A DNA stretch of 55,534 nt, taken from positions 1 through 55,534 of the forward strand of contig CAOJDX010000006.1 in NCBI GenBank assembly GCA_948433435.1, read 5' to 3'. The notes beneath the pieces are model-generated. The model did no database searches and was not told where the DNA came from. It saw only the letters and a program-made list of their open reading frames with translations. Origin of the DNA: an uncultured Clostridia bacterium (GTDB lineage Bacteria > Bacillota_I > Bacilli_A > RF39 > UBA660). This document shows positions 1 through 8,762 of the stretch, piece after piece. The position numbers and the translations under genes were made by a program. The stretch's first letter is position 1, and each line of letters opens with the position of its first letter.

Positions 1-2
1 AT

Positions 3-56
3 GGAGGTAATGCCAATAATGATAGTTCAACCCGTATGGTTTTGATTAATAAATAG
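3..56 (+). CDS. C-terminal end of a gene that starts before the window (partial)
   Basis: An open frame with no start runs from the window edge to a TAG at 54-56 and encodes 17 residues ending STRMVLINK. It sits 13 bases before a prepilin gene and has the same Asn/Ser-rich composition, so it may be the tail of another pilin-like gene in one operon. The short length rules out a functional call. Confidence 0.4.
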   Translation, partial: GGNANNDSSTRMVLINK

Positions 57-69
57 AAGGGGTAAAAGA

Positions 70-498
70 ATGAAAAATAATAGTCAGGGTTTTACTCTAA
101 TTGAGTTAATTGCGACAATAGTGATTATTGGTTTTGTCTCTTTAATGGCATTTCCTTCAGTTATGAATGCAGTAAATGCTAATAAGACAAACTCTTGTAA
201 ATATTATGAGAGATCTATTATTGCTGCTGCCAAGAGTTATATTCAAAAAGAAAATACTGATTTAATAGAAAATAATAGCACTTATCAGCAATTAATTAGT
301 GGTAGTTTTCGATTGTCTGCTTATGATTTAATTCGTTTTGGTTATTTAGAAAATTATAGTAATAGTAAAACCAAAATTGATACTAGTCAGAATAGTGGGG
401 CTTATGTTATGGTTAAAATAAATAGTAATGATACATATACTTATACAGTGAAATTGGTATGTTTAAATACCAAAAATGAAGTTATTTATAGTAAATAA
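70..498 (+). CDS. type IV prepilin-like protein (GFTLIEL class)
   Basis: This 142-residue protein starts with a short basic leader and the prepilin peptidase motif GFTLIEL (residues 7-13, with the conserved Glu at +5 after the cleaved Gly), followed by one hydrophobic helix. That is the class of type IV, pseudopilin and ComG pilins, which are made as membrane precursors and processed by a PilD/ComC-type peptidase. No such peptidase lies in this window. The C-terminal part has the pattern AAKSYIQKE then LSAYDLIRFGYLE then a Cys-containing strand, which recurs in the ectodomains of the proteins at 6984 and 31369. The start is set by an AAGGGG ribosome site just upstream. Exact pilus type is unknown. 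Confidence 0.8.
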   Translation: MKNNSQGFTLIELIATIVIIGFVSLMAFPSVMNAVNANKTNSCKYYERSIIAAAKSYIQKENTDLIENNSTYQQLISGSFRLSAYDLIRFGYLENYSNSKTKIDTSQNSGAYVMVKINSNDTYTYTVKLVCLNTKNEVIYSK

Positions 499-550
499 AT
501 TTACTTTAATATATACTTTAGTTTATACTATTGTAACAGGAGATGGTTTT

Positions 551-967
551 GTGTATTGTAAAAATTGTGGTGGTATGATCAAAAAAGATAGTAAATTTTG
601 TCATACCTGTGGTAAGAAAGTAATAATTAGTGAAAAGACGGCTAAGGATGAAGAAAAAGTAGTAGAGGTAATTTATTGTAGAAATTGTGGGAAGCAGATT
701 AACAAAAATTCTATTAAATGTCCAGAATGTGGTTTCTTTCTTCAACAGAGTCTAAGTAGTAATGATCAAGTAGAGAACTTTTTTATTTATTTAGTTTCTC
801 TTTTTATTCCTTTTGTAGGAATATTGGTTTGGATGATGACTAAGAATGATAATCCTTCTAGAGCCCATACTGCTCTTATATTATCCCTTATTAGTACAGG
901 TATTCTTTTTATTACTTTTTTGTTATTTATTATGTTTGTATTTTTCTTTATTATTAGTGGAATTTAG
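551..967 (+). CDS. double zinc-ribbon membrane protein
   Basis: I place the start at GTG 551, behind AGGAG at 538-542. A longer frame from ATG 476 would overlap the pilin gene and has no ribosome site. The 138-residue product has two CxxC...CxxC zinc ribbons (residues 3-20 and about 40-57), a short linker and two C-terminal membrane helices. The family is common in low-GC Firmicutes, and the ribbons face the cytoplasm. The next gene is a shorter paralogue of the same architecture. Function is unknown; a structural or adaptor role near the membrane is only a guess. Confidence 0.75.
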   Translation: MYCKNCGGMIKKDSKFCHTCGKKVIISEKTAKDEEKVVEVIYCRNCGKQINKNSIKCPECGFFLQQSLSSNDQVENFFIYLVSLFIPFVGILVWMMTKNDNPSRAHTALILSLISTGILFITFLLFIMFVFFFIISGI

Positions 968-987
968 TGGTTATTGGAGGAATTGGG

Positions 988-1338
988 ATGTATTGTAAAA
1001 AATGCGGAGAAAAATTAGAAAAGGATAGTAAATTTTGCTCTCATTGTGGTAGTAAAGTTGAAATAGAAATCAAAAAAGTGTATTGTACTCACTGTGGTGA
1101 AAAAATTGAATATAATTTAGATGTTTGTCCATTTTGTAGTAAAAAAGTTTTTAATGGTTATTCAAGTGAAAATGATACAGAAAGTTTAATTTTACAAATT
1201 TTTTCTTTTTTAATTCCTATTTTAGGTTTAATATTATGGATTGTTACTAAAGATAAGACTCCAGTAAGAGCTAATGCGATTATTAAGTGGGCAGCTTGCG
1301 GGTTTGTATTTTTTTCTCTTATTAAAATTTTATTTTAA
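988..1338 (+). CDS. double zinc-ribbon membrane protein, paralogue of the preceding gene
   Basis: The start is ATG 988, seven bases after GGAGG at 976-980. An upstream GTG at 967 overlaps the preceding stop and is less likely. The 116-residue product again carries two CxxC...CxxC ribbons and then a hydrophobic segment around residues 70-90, a conserved TK(D/N)xxPxRA-like loop and a final membrane helix. It matches the preceding protein in domain order and in the loop, so the pair arose by tandem duplication. No function can be assigned from sequence. Confidence 0.75.
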   Translation: MYCKKCGEKLEKDSKFCSHCGSKVEIEIKKVYCTHCGEKIEYNLDVCPFCSKKVFNGYSSENDTESLILQIFSFLIPILGLILWIVTKDKTPVRANAIIKWAACGFVFFSLIKILF

Positions 1339-1416
1339 CATTAGGATAATCTTTTCAAGATATCTTTTTTTCTTTGTGATTTTAGTCAATATTTTATGGT
1401 GATGGTGGTGGTTTAG

Positions 1417-3495
1417 ATGAAAGAATTACTTAGCCCTGCAGGCAATATGAAAAGTTTACGAGCGGCTATTTTTGGTGGAGCTGATGCTGTTTATGTGGGA
1501 ATGAAAGAATTTAGTGCCAGGAAATTTGCTCATAATTTTACTAGGGAAGAGATTATAGAGGCTATTCGTTTATGTCATTTATATGGAGTTAGGCTTTATG
1601 TTGCCTTGAATACTATGATTAAAGATTGTGAAGTTGATTCTTTCTTAGAACTAGTTGATTTTTTATATCTGAATGGTGTTGATGCTTTCATTATTCAGGA
1701 TTTTGGGATGATTGCTCTTTTACTTGAGATGTATGAAGATATTGAAATTCATGCTTCTACACAATTTAATAATAGTAATATTCAAACGATTAACTTTTTA
1801 AAAGAGTTAGGAGTTAAAAGAGTTGTTTTAGCTCGTGAATTAACACTTAATGAAATTAAACAGATTGATGTTGATATTGAATTAGAAGTCTTTATTCATG
1901 GAGCTTTATGTATTAGTTATTCTGGTAATTGTTTATTTTCTAGTATGCTTGGTTCCCGGTCTGCTAATAGGGGAGAATGTACAGGGTGTTGCAGACTTCC
2001 TTATGAACTATATCATAAGGAGAAAAAAGTTAAGACAGGTTATTTACTTAGTACAAAAGAATTAAATACTTGTAGTAGATTTGAGGAACTTTTAACGAGT
2101 AATATTATGAGTTTTAAAATAGAAGGTAGAATGAAAAGTCCAGAATATGTTTATTTTATTACTAAATTTTATCGTAATATTATTGATGGAAAAGGATATA
2201 CTGATCAAGATATTGAAACCTTAAAAATATTATTTCATCGAGAATTTACATTGGGTAATTTATTTCAAGAGCAATTAATGAATTGTAAAAGTCCTAATCA
2301 TGTGGGGTTAAAGATAGGAAAAGTGATTGGTTTTAAAAAGGATAAAATTAAAATTGAATTAGATCGAACACTTTATCAGGAAGATGGAATTCGTTTTTCC
2401 AAGAGTGGAAAAGGGATGATTGTTAATTTTTTATATAATAAAAATGATTTACTTGTTAATCATAGTGAAAATATTTGTTATGTAAAAAATCAGGTTGGCC
2501 TTGATGTTTTAGATGATGTTTATTTGACTAGTAGTAAACATTTGTCAGATGAGCTATTAAATTACTCTTTAAGAAAAGTTTTTATCACCATGAAATTTAC
2601 AGCTTATATTGGTCAAAAAAGCAGGTTAACAGTTAGTGATGGAGTTCATTCTATTACTTGCTATGGGGAAGTTTGTGAGGAAGCTAAAAGTAGTCCAATT
2701 AGTAAAGAAAGAATTAAGCAGCAACTTTGTAAACTAGGCAATACTATTTATGAAGTTCATCATTTTGAAGATGATATTCAGGAACAATTATTTATTTCAA
2801 TAGGAGGTCTTAATCGTTTAAGGAGAGAGTGTCTAGAAAAATTAGAGGAAGTAAGATGTAGCTTTGAAAGAAAAGGAAAAAGAAAAGTTTACTTTCCTAT
2901 ATTAAATGTTCAATGTACAAAATATGATACAATTATTGTAGATAATGAGCAAGAATTATTAGAAAGTCTTCATTATGCTAGAGTTTATGTGAGAGATATT
3001 TTGCTTTTTCAGCAATATAAAACTTATCCAAACATATACTTTATTGAAAAGGAAAATTATTTTAATCAAAAAAGTATAAATAGATGTTTAGTTCATGAAT
3101 ATCAATCTGTTAATGGTTCTATTAGTGATTATTCATTTAATATTGGCAATATTTATAGTGTGTATTATTTATTAAAATATGGTTATTCTTGTGTTACATT
3201 AAGTGTAGAACTTACTGATCAAGAAGTTTCTTCTTTGATTCAAAAATTTTATCAACGATTTTGTTTTTATCCTAATATCGAAGTGGTTTGTTTGGATAGA
3301 GTAGAATTAATGCTTATTAAGGGGAATATATTGGATCTTATAGAAGGGCAAGAGTATCAGCTAGTTGATTTTAAAAAGAGAAGCTATCCTATATATTTTG
3401 ATGGAAGGAATACTCATATTGATCATTATAAATTGTTAGTAAGAAATATAGATGAACGTTGTAATAAAAGATATCATTATAAATATTTAAAATAG
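1417..3495 (+). CDS. U32 family peptidase / RNA hydroxylation protein (RlhA/TrhP type)
   Basis: The N-terminus (LLSPAGNMKSLRAAIFGGADAVY) is the U32 signature. The core holds the family cluster at residues 165-193: C165, C172, C188 and C191/C192 inside a CxSxSGxC...RSxNRGxC...CR pattern, which in characterised members binds an iron-sulfur cluster. At 692 residues it has the long form with a C-terminal extension resembling the DUF3656 region of E. coli RlhA (23S rRNA C2501 hydroxylation). The shorter B. subtilis TrhP proteins help make 5-hydroxyuridine in tRNA. An RNA-hydroxylation role is therefore more likely than proteolysis, but the substrate cannot be told here. Confidence 0.85.
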   Translation: MKELLSPAGNMKSLRAAIFGGADAVYVGMKEFSARKFAHNFTREEIIEAIRLCHLYGVRLYVALNTMIKDCEVDSFLELVDFLYLNGVDAFIIQDFGMIALLLEMYEDIEIHASTQFNNSNIQTINFLKELGVKRVVLARELTLNEIKQIDVDIELEVFIHGALCISYSGNCLFSSMLGSRSANRGECTGCCRLPYELYHKEKKVKTGYLLSTKELNTCSRFEELLTSNIMSFKIEGRMKSPEYVYFITKFYRNIIDGKGYTDQDIETLKILFHREFTLGNLFQEQLMNCKSPNHVGLKIGKVIGFKKDKIKIELDRTLYQEDGIRFSKSGKGMIVNFLYNKNDLLVNHSENICYVKNQVGLDVLDDVYLTSSKHLSDELLNYSLRKVFITMKFTAYIGQKSRLTVSDGVHSITCYGEVCEEAKSSPISKERIKQQLCKLGNTIYEVHHFEDDIQEQLFISIGGLNRLRRECLEKLEEVRCSFERKGKRKVYFPILNVQCTKYDTIIVDNEQELLESLHYARVYVRDILLFQQYKTYPNIYFIEKENYFNQKSINRCLVHEYQSVNGSISDYSFNIGNIYSVYYLLKYGYSCVTLSVELTDQEVSSLIQKFYQRFCFYPNIEVVCLDRVELMLIKGNILDLIEGQEYQLVDFKKRSYPIYFDGRNTHIDHYKLLVRNIDERCNKRYHYKYLK

Positions 3496-3552
3496 ACTTA
3501 TCAATTTATTCCTTTTGTGGTAGAATAATGATAGATAGACGGGAGTGATTAA

Positions 3553-4083
3553 ATGAAAAAAGAGGCAAATACTAAAACGAGTATCAAACCTAAAAATTAT
3601 CTTATTTTAGCATGCATATGTTTATTTACAGTTTTACTTGTATTATATATTTGTAAGTGGTATCAGGTTTATGCCGATTATCAGAAGGAGACTCCTGTTA
3701 TTCGAGGTACATTAAGTTATGAAATTACTGATGCCGAACTTGATCATTATATTATGGAAAATCCTAGTTGTGTTGTTTATATGTGTACTGCTAGAAGTGA
3801 TCGTTGTCGTAGTTTTGAAAAAGATTTTAAACGATTAATTGAGAAAGATAATTTGCAAAATAATATCATTTATCTAAATTTGAGTGATACTGATATTAAT
3901 CGTTTTGTTTCAGAGTTTAATGAGAAATATCATTATAAAGTAAAACTTACAGAAAATTATCCAGCATTAGTTGAATTTACAGATGGTAAGATTACTGCCT
4001 TTATAGAGGGAAATGCCCAAGATAATCTTACGATTACTAAAGTTAGTCAATTTATTGATTTACACCATATTGGGGAAGAGTAA
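3553..4083 (+). CDS. membrane-anchored thioredoxin-fold-like protein
   Basis: A 176-residue protein with a basic N-terminus, one membrane helix (about residues 17-35) and an exported domain. The domain has a thioredoxin-like order: a strand (CVVYMCTA), a Cys-containing turn, a long helix, a strand (NIIYLNLSD) and a Pro-containing loop (NYPALVEF) matching the cis-Pro strand. The active-site turn is CTARSDRC, with C78 and C85 six residues apart instead of CxxC, so ordinary dithiol chemistry is doubtful. Two other exported thioredoxin-like proteins occur at 4895 and 41654. The role may be holdase-like or redox; this is inference. Confidence 0.55.
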   Translation: MKKEANTKTSIKPKNYLILACICLFTVLLVLYICKWYQVYADYQKETPVIRGTLSYEITDAELDHYIMENPSCVVYMCTARSDRCRSFEKDFKRLIEKDNLQNNIIYLNLSDTDINRFVSEFNEKYHYKVKLTENYPALVEFTDGKITAFIEGNAQDNLTITKVSQFIDLHHIGEE

Positions 4084-4109
4084 ATTATATTAATAGTAAG
4101 TTGAAAAAA

Positions 4110-4137
4110 GAAAAATACTATAATTAAGGTATTTTTC
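4110..4137. terminator. intrinsic terminator-like hairpin
   Basis: GAAAAATAC (4110-4118) and GTATTTTTC (4129-4137) form a perfect 9-bp stem. It lies between the thioredoxin-like gene and trmL, and A and T tracts within the arms make it work in either direction in principle. Confidence 0.6.
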
Positions 4138-4172
4138 TTATTCATTTATTATTGAAGGAGTAGAAGAAGTTT

Positions 4173-4688
4173 ATGAATCATATTGTTTTATTTGAGCCAG
4201 AGATTCCACAAAATACAGGAAATATTATGCGAACTTGTGTTGCTACAGATACTATTTTGCATTTGATTAAACCATTAGGTTTTGAAATAGATGACCGCCG
4301 TTTGAAAAGAAGTGGTGTTAATTATATTGATAAATTAACGTATTATGTATATGAGAATTTTCAAGAATTTTTAGAAAAAAATGAGGGTGGTGAATACTAT
4401 TTTTTTACTCGCTATGGACATGTTCCTCATACTAGTTTTGATTATTCTAATACAAATGGAGGAAATCTTTATTTTATATTTGGAAAGGAATCTACGGGAC
4501 TTCCTAAAGAAATTCTAAAGGATTATTTAGATCATTGTATGAGAATCCCTATGACTAGTAATGTACGAGCACTTAACCTATCTAATTGTTGTGCTATCGT
4601 GATCTATGAGGCACTTCGGCAACAAAACTATAATGATTTATATCGTGATGAACCTCATAAAGGAAAGGATTATTTAGAAAAAGAATAA
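4173..4688 (+). CDS. trmL: tRNA (cytidine(34)-2'-O)-methyltransferase TrmL
   Basis: This is a 171-residue SPOUT methyltransferase of the length usual for TrmL. It has the N-terminal FEPEIPQNTGNIMRTC motif, the FGKESTGLP loop (motif 2) and the C-terminal IPMTSNVRALNLSN motif that forms the knotted SAM site. Known members methylate the 2'-hydroxyl of the wobble base of tRNA-Leu isoacceptors in the cytoplasm. A GAAGGAG ribosome site lies upstream. It appears to be a single-gene unit with hairpins on both sides and has no evident link to its neighbours. Confidence 0.93.
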   Translation: MNHIVLFEPEIPQNTGNIMRTCVATDTILHLIKPLGFEIDDRRLKRSGVNYIDKLTYYVYENFQEFLEKNEGGEYYFFTRYGHVPHTSFDYSNTNGGNLYFIFGKESTGLPKEILKDYLDHCMRIPMTSNVRALNLSNCCAIVIYEALRQQNYNDLYRDEPHKGKDYLEKE

Positions 4689-4747
4689 TTTTATTTGAAA
4701 ATAAGTATTGAAATTTTTTTTATTATTACTTTAATACATTTTTTCTT

Positions 4748-4876
4748 TTGAAAAAATTCTCTAAGACAGAATTAAAAGTTTTAAGAAGTAAACTTAAAGT
4801 AGAATATAATAGATTACCTGTTATGCTACAAAAGGATGAAAAGATAAGTAAAAGAGTTCTTTCTTTAAAAAAATAA
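4748..4876 (+). CDS. possible 42-residue basic protein
   Basis: A TTG-started frame runs 42 codons to a TAA that sits inside the 5' arm of the following terminator. The product is rich in Lys, Leu and Glu and would form one amphipathic helix. There is no clear ribosome site, so this could be chance, or the 3' end of a decayed gene. The position directly in front of a strong terminator is the main support. Confidence 0.25.
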   Translation: MKKFSKTELKVLRSKLKVEYNRLPVMLQKDEKISKRVLSLKK

Positions 4877-4904
4877 AAGGCTGTATTTAACCTTTTATTT
4901 TTTT
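4873..4904. terminator. bidirectional intrinsic terminator
   Basis: ATAAAAGG (4873-4880) pairs with CCTTTTAT (4891-4898), followed by six T on the plus strand. On the minus strand the same stem is followed by a T run as well. It ends plus-strand transcripts from the left and the minus-strand gene that stops at 4895. Confidence 0.8.
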
Positions 4905-5305
4905 ATATAATTTAATCTTTTTAAAATATTAATTATTTTTTTATCAGAAATACTTCCATTAATTCTATTATTGATAAGTTCTTTTCCTTCTTTGAAAAAC
5001 ATTGTAGTAGGAGTTCCACTTACATTATAGTCTTTTGCCAGTTTGTTATAATCATCTTCAGAAATATTAGATAAATTTAAGTTATAAGCTTTAATTTTAT
5101 TCGTTTCTAATATTGTTTTTAATCTAGGAGAGAATTCTTCGCAGTGACTACAATTATTTTGGGTAATTTCAATAATAAAAGTATCTTTTTTGTTTATCTT
5201 ATTCATTAATTCGTGATAAGTAATTTGTTCTAAATTAGTTTGACATCCTGTTATCAATAATATTATTCCTAATATCAGGATGGTTTTTAGTCTTCCTTTT
5301 TTCAT
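4895..5305 (-). CDS. thioredoxin-like lipoprotein
   Basis: A 136-residue exported protein with a basic N-terminus, hydrophobic stretch and lipobox LITG-C21, so it is predicted to be lipid-anchored outside the cell. The domain is a thioredoxin fold with a CSHC active site (C52, C55) and the cis-Pro strand GTPTTMFF. Such lipoproteins act as thiol-disulfide oxidoreductases for exported proteins. It is divergently transcribed from the 5403 gene, and both have recognisable promoters in the 97-bp gap. AGAGGT upstream of ATG supports the start. It may serve the cysteine-rich surface proteins of the adjacent locus (inference). Confidence 0.85.
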   Translation of the reverse strand: MKKGRLKTILILGIILLITGCQTNLEQITYHELMNKINKKDTFIIEITQNNCSHCEEFSPRLKTILETNKIKAYNLNLSNISEDDYNKLAKDYNVSGTPTTMFFKEGKELINNRINGSISDKKIINILKRLNYIKK

Positions 5306-5330
5306 TAATACCTCTTTTCTTTCTTAAAAA

Positions 5331-5359
5331 ATTATAACATGTCTTTCAAAAAAATGTAA
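5331..5359 (-). promoter_or_regulatory. promoter of the thioredoxin lipoprotein gene
   Basis: On the minus strand, TTTACA (5354-5359) and TATAAT (5331-5336) are separated by exactly 17 bp, 26 bp before the ATG. This is a near-consensus housekeeping promoter. Confidence 0.75.
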
Positions 5360-5372
5360 AGTAAGATATAAT
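5344..5372 (+). promoter_or_regulatory. promoter at the head of the pilus/secretion locus
   Basis: TTTCAA (5344-5349), a 17-bp spacer and a perfect TATAAT (5367-5372) lie 30 bp before the start of the first gene. The -35 box overlaps the one of the divergent minus-strand promoter (5354-5359) closely enough that the two may compete. Confidence 0.6.
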
Positions 5373-5402
5373 AAATAAAGAATAGGTGAAAGGGGCTTTT
5401 TT

Positions 5403-6971
5403 ATGGTATTTAGAAAACCGTATGCTTTTTTAATTAAAAATTTTAGAAAGATTCATATTTTTATTCTTTTACTATGTATTTTTATCTATCTTAAGGTCAA
5501 TAGTATGACTGCTTTTATTGCTGATTATGTTTCTTTTGGAACATATAGTGCTGCTTTAGAATCATTTTCTTCAAAAACTGGGTTTCTCTTTTATATAGCA
5601 GTACTTTTAGTTATTATTAGTAGTATTTTATTGATGATCTTATTAAAGAAAAAAGATAAGCCATGGAGGATTTACTTAGTATATATAGGGGAATACTTAT
5701 TTTTATTGATTAGTGTTATTTTGATCTCTCAGTATTTTGCTTCATATGGGGTAGATACTTCTGTTAGTGGAATTTTAATTTATAAAGATATGCTGAATAT
5801 TTGTAAGTATATTCAATATATAGTTTTTGTTCTTTTAGTTATTCGTATTTTTGGACTTGATATTAAGAAATTTAATTTTACTAATGACGAAGAATTTTTA
5901 GAATTGAGTAGTGAAGATAGAGAAGAGTTTGAAGTTAGTTTTGATTTGGATATTGATAAAAATTCTTTTAAAAGGGTATTTAACCGACTAAAAAGAAATA
6001 TTTATTATTTTTATCAAGAACATCGTTTTATTAGTAATATTGTTATTTGTGCTTCTTTATTAATTATCACTGGTTATTCTTACTATTATTTTGGAATTGT
6101 TCATAAATCATATAAGCAGGGAGTTAGTTTTAATTCAGGGATTTATAATATTACCATTAAAGATAGTTATGTTACTGATAAAGATTATACAGGTAATAAA
6201 ATAGAAAAGGGAAATAAATTTGTTGTAGTAGTTATGAAAATGAAAAATAATTATCATTCCAAAATAGAACCAAATCTTAGCAGATTTCATTTAATGAATA
6301 GAAATTTAGATAAAACTTATACAACTTATTATAATACCTATTTTACAGATTTAGGGAAGCCAGGAGATTCTAAAATGAGTATTAAAGCAGGAGGCGAAAG
6401 AGAATTTTACTTGGTATATAAAGTAAATGAGGAACTGGATAATCGTAAGTTTGTTTTGTATTATCAAGAACTTGGAGGAAAAACGGGTAGTTATTTAAGA
6501 AAAATTAAGTTAAAGATGAATGATTTATCTGTTATTAAGGATGTGGGTACTTATCAGGTAAAGGATAAACTTTCTTTTGAATATGCTTCTAGTAAAAAGA
6601 TGGATCTTATTATTAATAATATTGAAATGGGAAATAGTTTTTATTTTAATCGTTATTATTGTACAAGTGAGAGTAGTTGTCTTACTCATCAAGATTTATT
6701 AAATGCTAAAGAGGGAAGAAGTATCTTGAAAATTGGCTTTTCTTCTAGTGATTTTGAGGGGGAAGATTTTATTGACTTTTCTCATGAGTATGGTAGAATT
6801 AAGTATATAGATAATGGAAAAGTAAAGTATGAAGATGTAGTGGATGCTGTTGGAATGGATTATCAAGGAAAAGAAGTTTATATTAGTGTGAGTAGTCAAG
6901 TGGTAAATTCTGATCAGGTCGAGATTTTGTTTACACTTAGAAATAAAAGATATGTATTAAAGATAAAGTAA
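5403..6971 (+). CDS. polytopic membrane protein with C-terminal extracellular domain
   Basis: This 522-residue protein has about five membrane helices (around residues 17-34, 60-82, 88-112, 130-148 and 210-232) and then an extracellular part of almost 290 residues. The first half of that part (KFVVVVMKMKNNYHSK, then an acidic strand pattern) resembles the beta-sandwich of DUF4352-type exported proteins. It opens the plus-strand locus, is 12 bp from the next gene, and has an AAAGGGG ribosome site. Its place and topology suggest an envelope component of the machine, but no known Tad or type IV secretion subunit matches it. Confidence 0.6.
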   Translation: MVFRKPYAFLIKNFRKIHIFILLLCIFIYLKVNSMTAFIADYVSFGTYSAALESFSSKTGFLFYIAVLLVIISSILLMILLKKKDKPWRIYLVYIGEYLFLLISVILISQYFASYGVDTSVSGILIYKDMLNICKYIQYIVFVLLVIRIFGLDIKKFNFTNDEEFLELSSEDREEFEVSFDLDIDKNSFKRVFNRLKRNIYYFYQEHRFISNIVICASLLIITGYSYYYFGIVHKSYKQGVSFNSGIYNITIKDSYVTDKDYTGNKIEKGNKFVVVVMKMKNNYHSKIEPNLSRFHLMNRNLDKTYTTYYNTYFTDLGKPGDSKMSIKAGGEREFYLVYKVNEELDNRKFVLYYQELGGKTGSYLRKIKLKMNDLSVIKDVGTYQVKDKLSFEYASSKKMDLIINNIEMGNSFYFNRYYCTSESSCLTHQDLLNAKEGRSILKIGFSSSDFEGEDFIDFSHEYGRIKYIDNGKVKYEDVVDAVGMDYQGKEVYISVSSQVVNSDQVEILFTLRNKRYVLKIK

Positions 6972-6983
6972 AGAGGGAAGAAT

Positions 6984-8747
6984 ATGGAAAAAAATAAAGT
7001 TCAAAAAAATATTTCTATCATTATTGTAGTAGCGATTATTATTTTAGGATTGTGGTTTATTATTATTTATCCACTTATTCGTTTTAATGGGAATGAAAAA
7101 AGAGTAGTAGAGGCTGGTAAAAGGTATTTTCAAATTAATAGTAATAGATTACCTACTGAGGGAAAGATCACTACAGTTAGTCTTAGAACATTACTTGATC
7201 AGAAATATGTTGATGATCTTAGAACAGCTTATAATAAAGATACGTGTAGTGGAAAAGAAAGTTGGGTTAAAGTTAGAAAAACAGGTGGTAAATATCAATA
7301 TTATGTTTACTTAAAATGTGGAGTTATGACTTCTAATGTTGATCATAAAGGGCCAGAAATAAGATTAAAAGGAAAAGATACTATTGAAGTAGAAAAGGAT
7401 AGTAAATTTGCTGATCCAGGAGTAGAATCTGTTAGAGATAATACTGATGGGGCAATGGATATTAAAGATGTTTATATTAAAAGTAATGTTGATACTAGTA
7501 AAATAGGGGATTATACCATTACATATAGTGCTATAGATAGTTTTGAAAATAAAACAGAAGTTACTAGGAAAGTGGTTGTTTCACAAAGTTTGGAAGGTGT
7601 TATTAAGAAAGCTACAGATAATGATCGTGTTTATAAAGGAAATGTTACTAATAATTATATTAAATTTTCTGGACAATTATTTAGAATTGTAGGATTAAAC
7701 TCAGATGGAACTGTTAAAATTGTTAGCAATGAAGATATTAGTCATGTAGATTATCAATCTGTTGATAAGTGGTTACAAGATTATTACTACAAACATTTAG
7801 CGGATAGTTCAAAGCAATTTTTAGTAACAAACTATAATTTCTGTCAAGATTCTATCAAAAAAGGGGAAATTGAGCAAAAAAATACATGTAATAATGAAAA
7901 AAATAAACAAAATGTTGGACTTTTGGCGATAAATGAGTATAATAGAAGCTTAAAGGAGGGGGAGAGTTATCTTTATACGAATACAATTAATTGGACAAGT
8001 GATCGTTTGGATGATAAAAAAGCATGGACTACTAGAAAATTTTTCTTTGGTCAAGATTCTAAATACTTAGAGTATGATCAGTCGTATAATTTCAACATTA
8101 GGCCTGTCTTAGTCTTAAAAAAAGATGTTAAGGTTTTAGCAGGAGATGGTTCCATTAATGCTCCTTATGATATAGGTGATTTTAAAACTGCTAAGGGTGG
8201 AGTAAAGACTACTACTAGATATAGTGGTGAGTATATTAATTATGGTGGAATTATCTATCGTATTGTAGAACCAAATGTAGGTGGCTATACTAAGGTTATT
8301 TCCGTTAATGATATTTTTGGTGAGGGAATTAACTATGGTGAAGGAAATCAATATAATCCTAATAAAGAGGGAAATATAGGATATTATATTGAAAATAATG
8401 TTAGTAAAATGATTAAAGTAGGTATTTTTGCTAAACATGAAGTAGCAGTTCCAATCTATCAGAGTAAGGCTACTTATACTGGTAAGAAAACTACGAAGAA
8501 GTATAATATTAAGTTTGCAGCACCTAGTATGTATGAAATGTATAGTACTTATACTGATTCTGTTTGGTATATTGAATCTACTAAGGGAGATATGAAATAT
8601 TTATCATCATTTAATGGTACTGTTTATGATTCAATATCTGAGCTAGAGTTGAAAGCTAAAGCTAGATTTACTGGTTATTTAAAGAAAAGTTCTGTTATTA
8701 CGAGTGGTAGTGGTACATATGATGATCCATATAAAGTTAGTTATTAG
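6984..8747 (+). CDS. anchored surface protein: pilin-like ectodomain, Ig-like domain, two lectin-like modules
   Basis: The 587-residue product has an N-terminal anchor (residues 9-32) and then the pattern VVEAGKRYFQ...RLPT...VSLRTLL...CSGK...YVYLKCG, which matches globular parts of pilins. A DUF5011-like Ig domain follows (about 110-190, from DHKGPEIRLKG, ending in TYSAIDSFENKTEV). Two related modules complete it (about 215-390 and 410-585), each beginning with NYIKFSGQLFRIVG- or INYGGIIYRIVE-type strands as in DUF6273-like domains and ending GSGTYDDPYKV or GDGSINAPYDI. It lacks GFTLIEL, so it is not a processed pilin. A paralogue with one such module lies at 31369, at the other end of the locus. 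Likely a surface-exposed adhesin or substrate (inference). Confidence 0.65.
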   Translation: MEKNKVQKNISIIIVVAIIILGLWFIIIYPLIRFNGNEKRVVEAGKRYFQINSNRLPTEGKITTVSLRTLLDQKYVDDLRTAYNKDTCSGKESWVKVRKTGGKYQYYVYLKCGVMTSNVDHKGPEIRLKGKDTIEVEKDSKFADPGVESVRDNTDGAMDIKDVYIKSNVDTSKIGDYTITYSAIDSFENKTEVTRKVVVSQSLEGVIKKATDNDRVYKGNVTNNYIKFSGQLFRIVGLNSDGTVKIVSNEDISHVDYQSVDKWLQDYYYKHLADSSKQFLVTNYNFCQDSIKKGEIEQKNTCNNEKNKQNVGLLAINEYNRSLKEGESYLYTNTINWTSDRLDDKKAWTTRKFFFGQDSKYLEYDQSYNFNIRPVLVLKKDVKVLAGDGSINAPYDIGDFKTAKGGVKTTTRYSGEYINYGGIIYRIVEPNVGGYTKVISVNDIFGEGINYGEGNQYNPNKEGNIGYYIENNVSKMIKVGIFAKHEVAVPIYQSKATYTGKKTTKKYNIKFAAPSMYEMYSTYTDSVWYIESTKGDMKYLSSFNGTVYDSISELELKAKARFTGYLKKSSVITSGSGTYDDPYKVSY

Positions 8748-8762
8748 TATAAAGGTGTAATT

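Noticed and set aside
8136..8438. 100-residue minus-strand frame opposite the surface protein
   Set aside because: It is an antisense shadow rich in Ile/Asn/Ser, typical of AT-rich coding, without a ribosome site.
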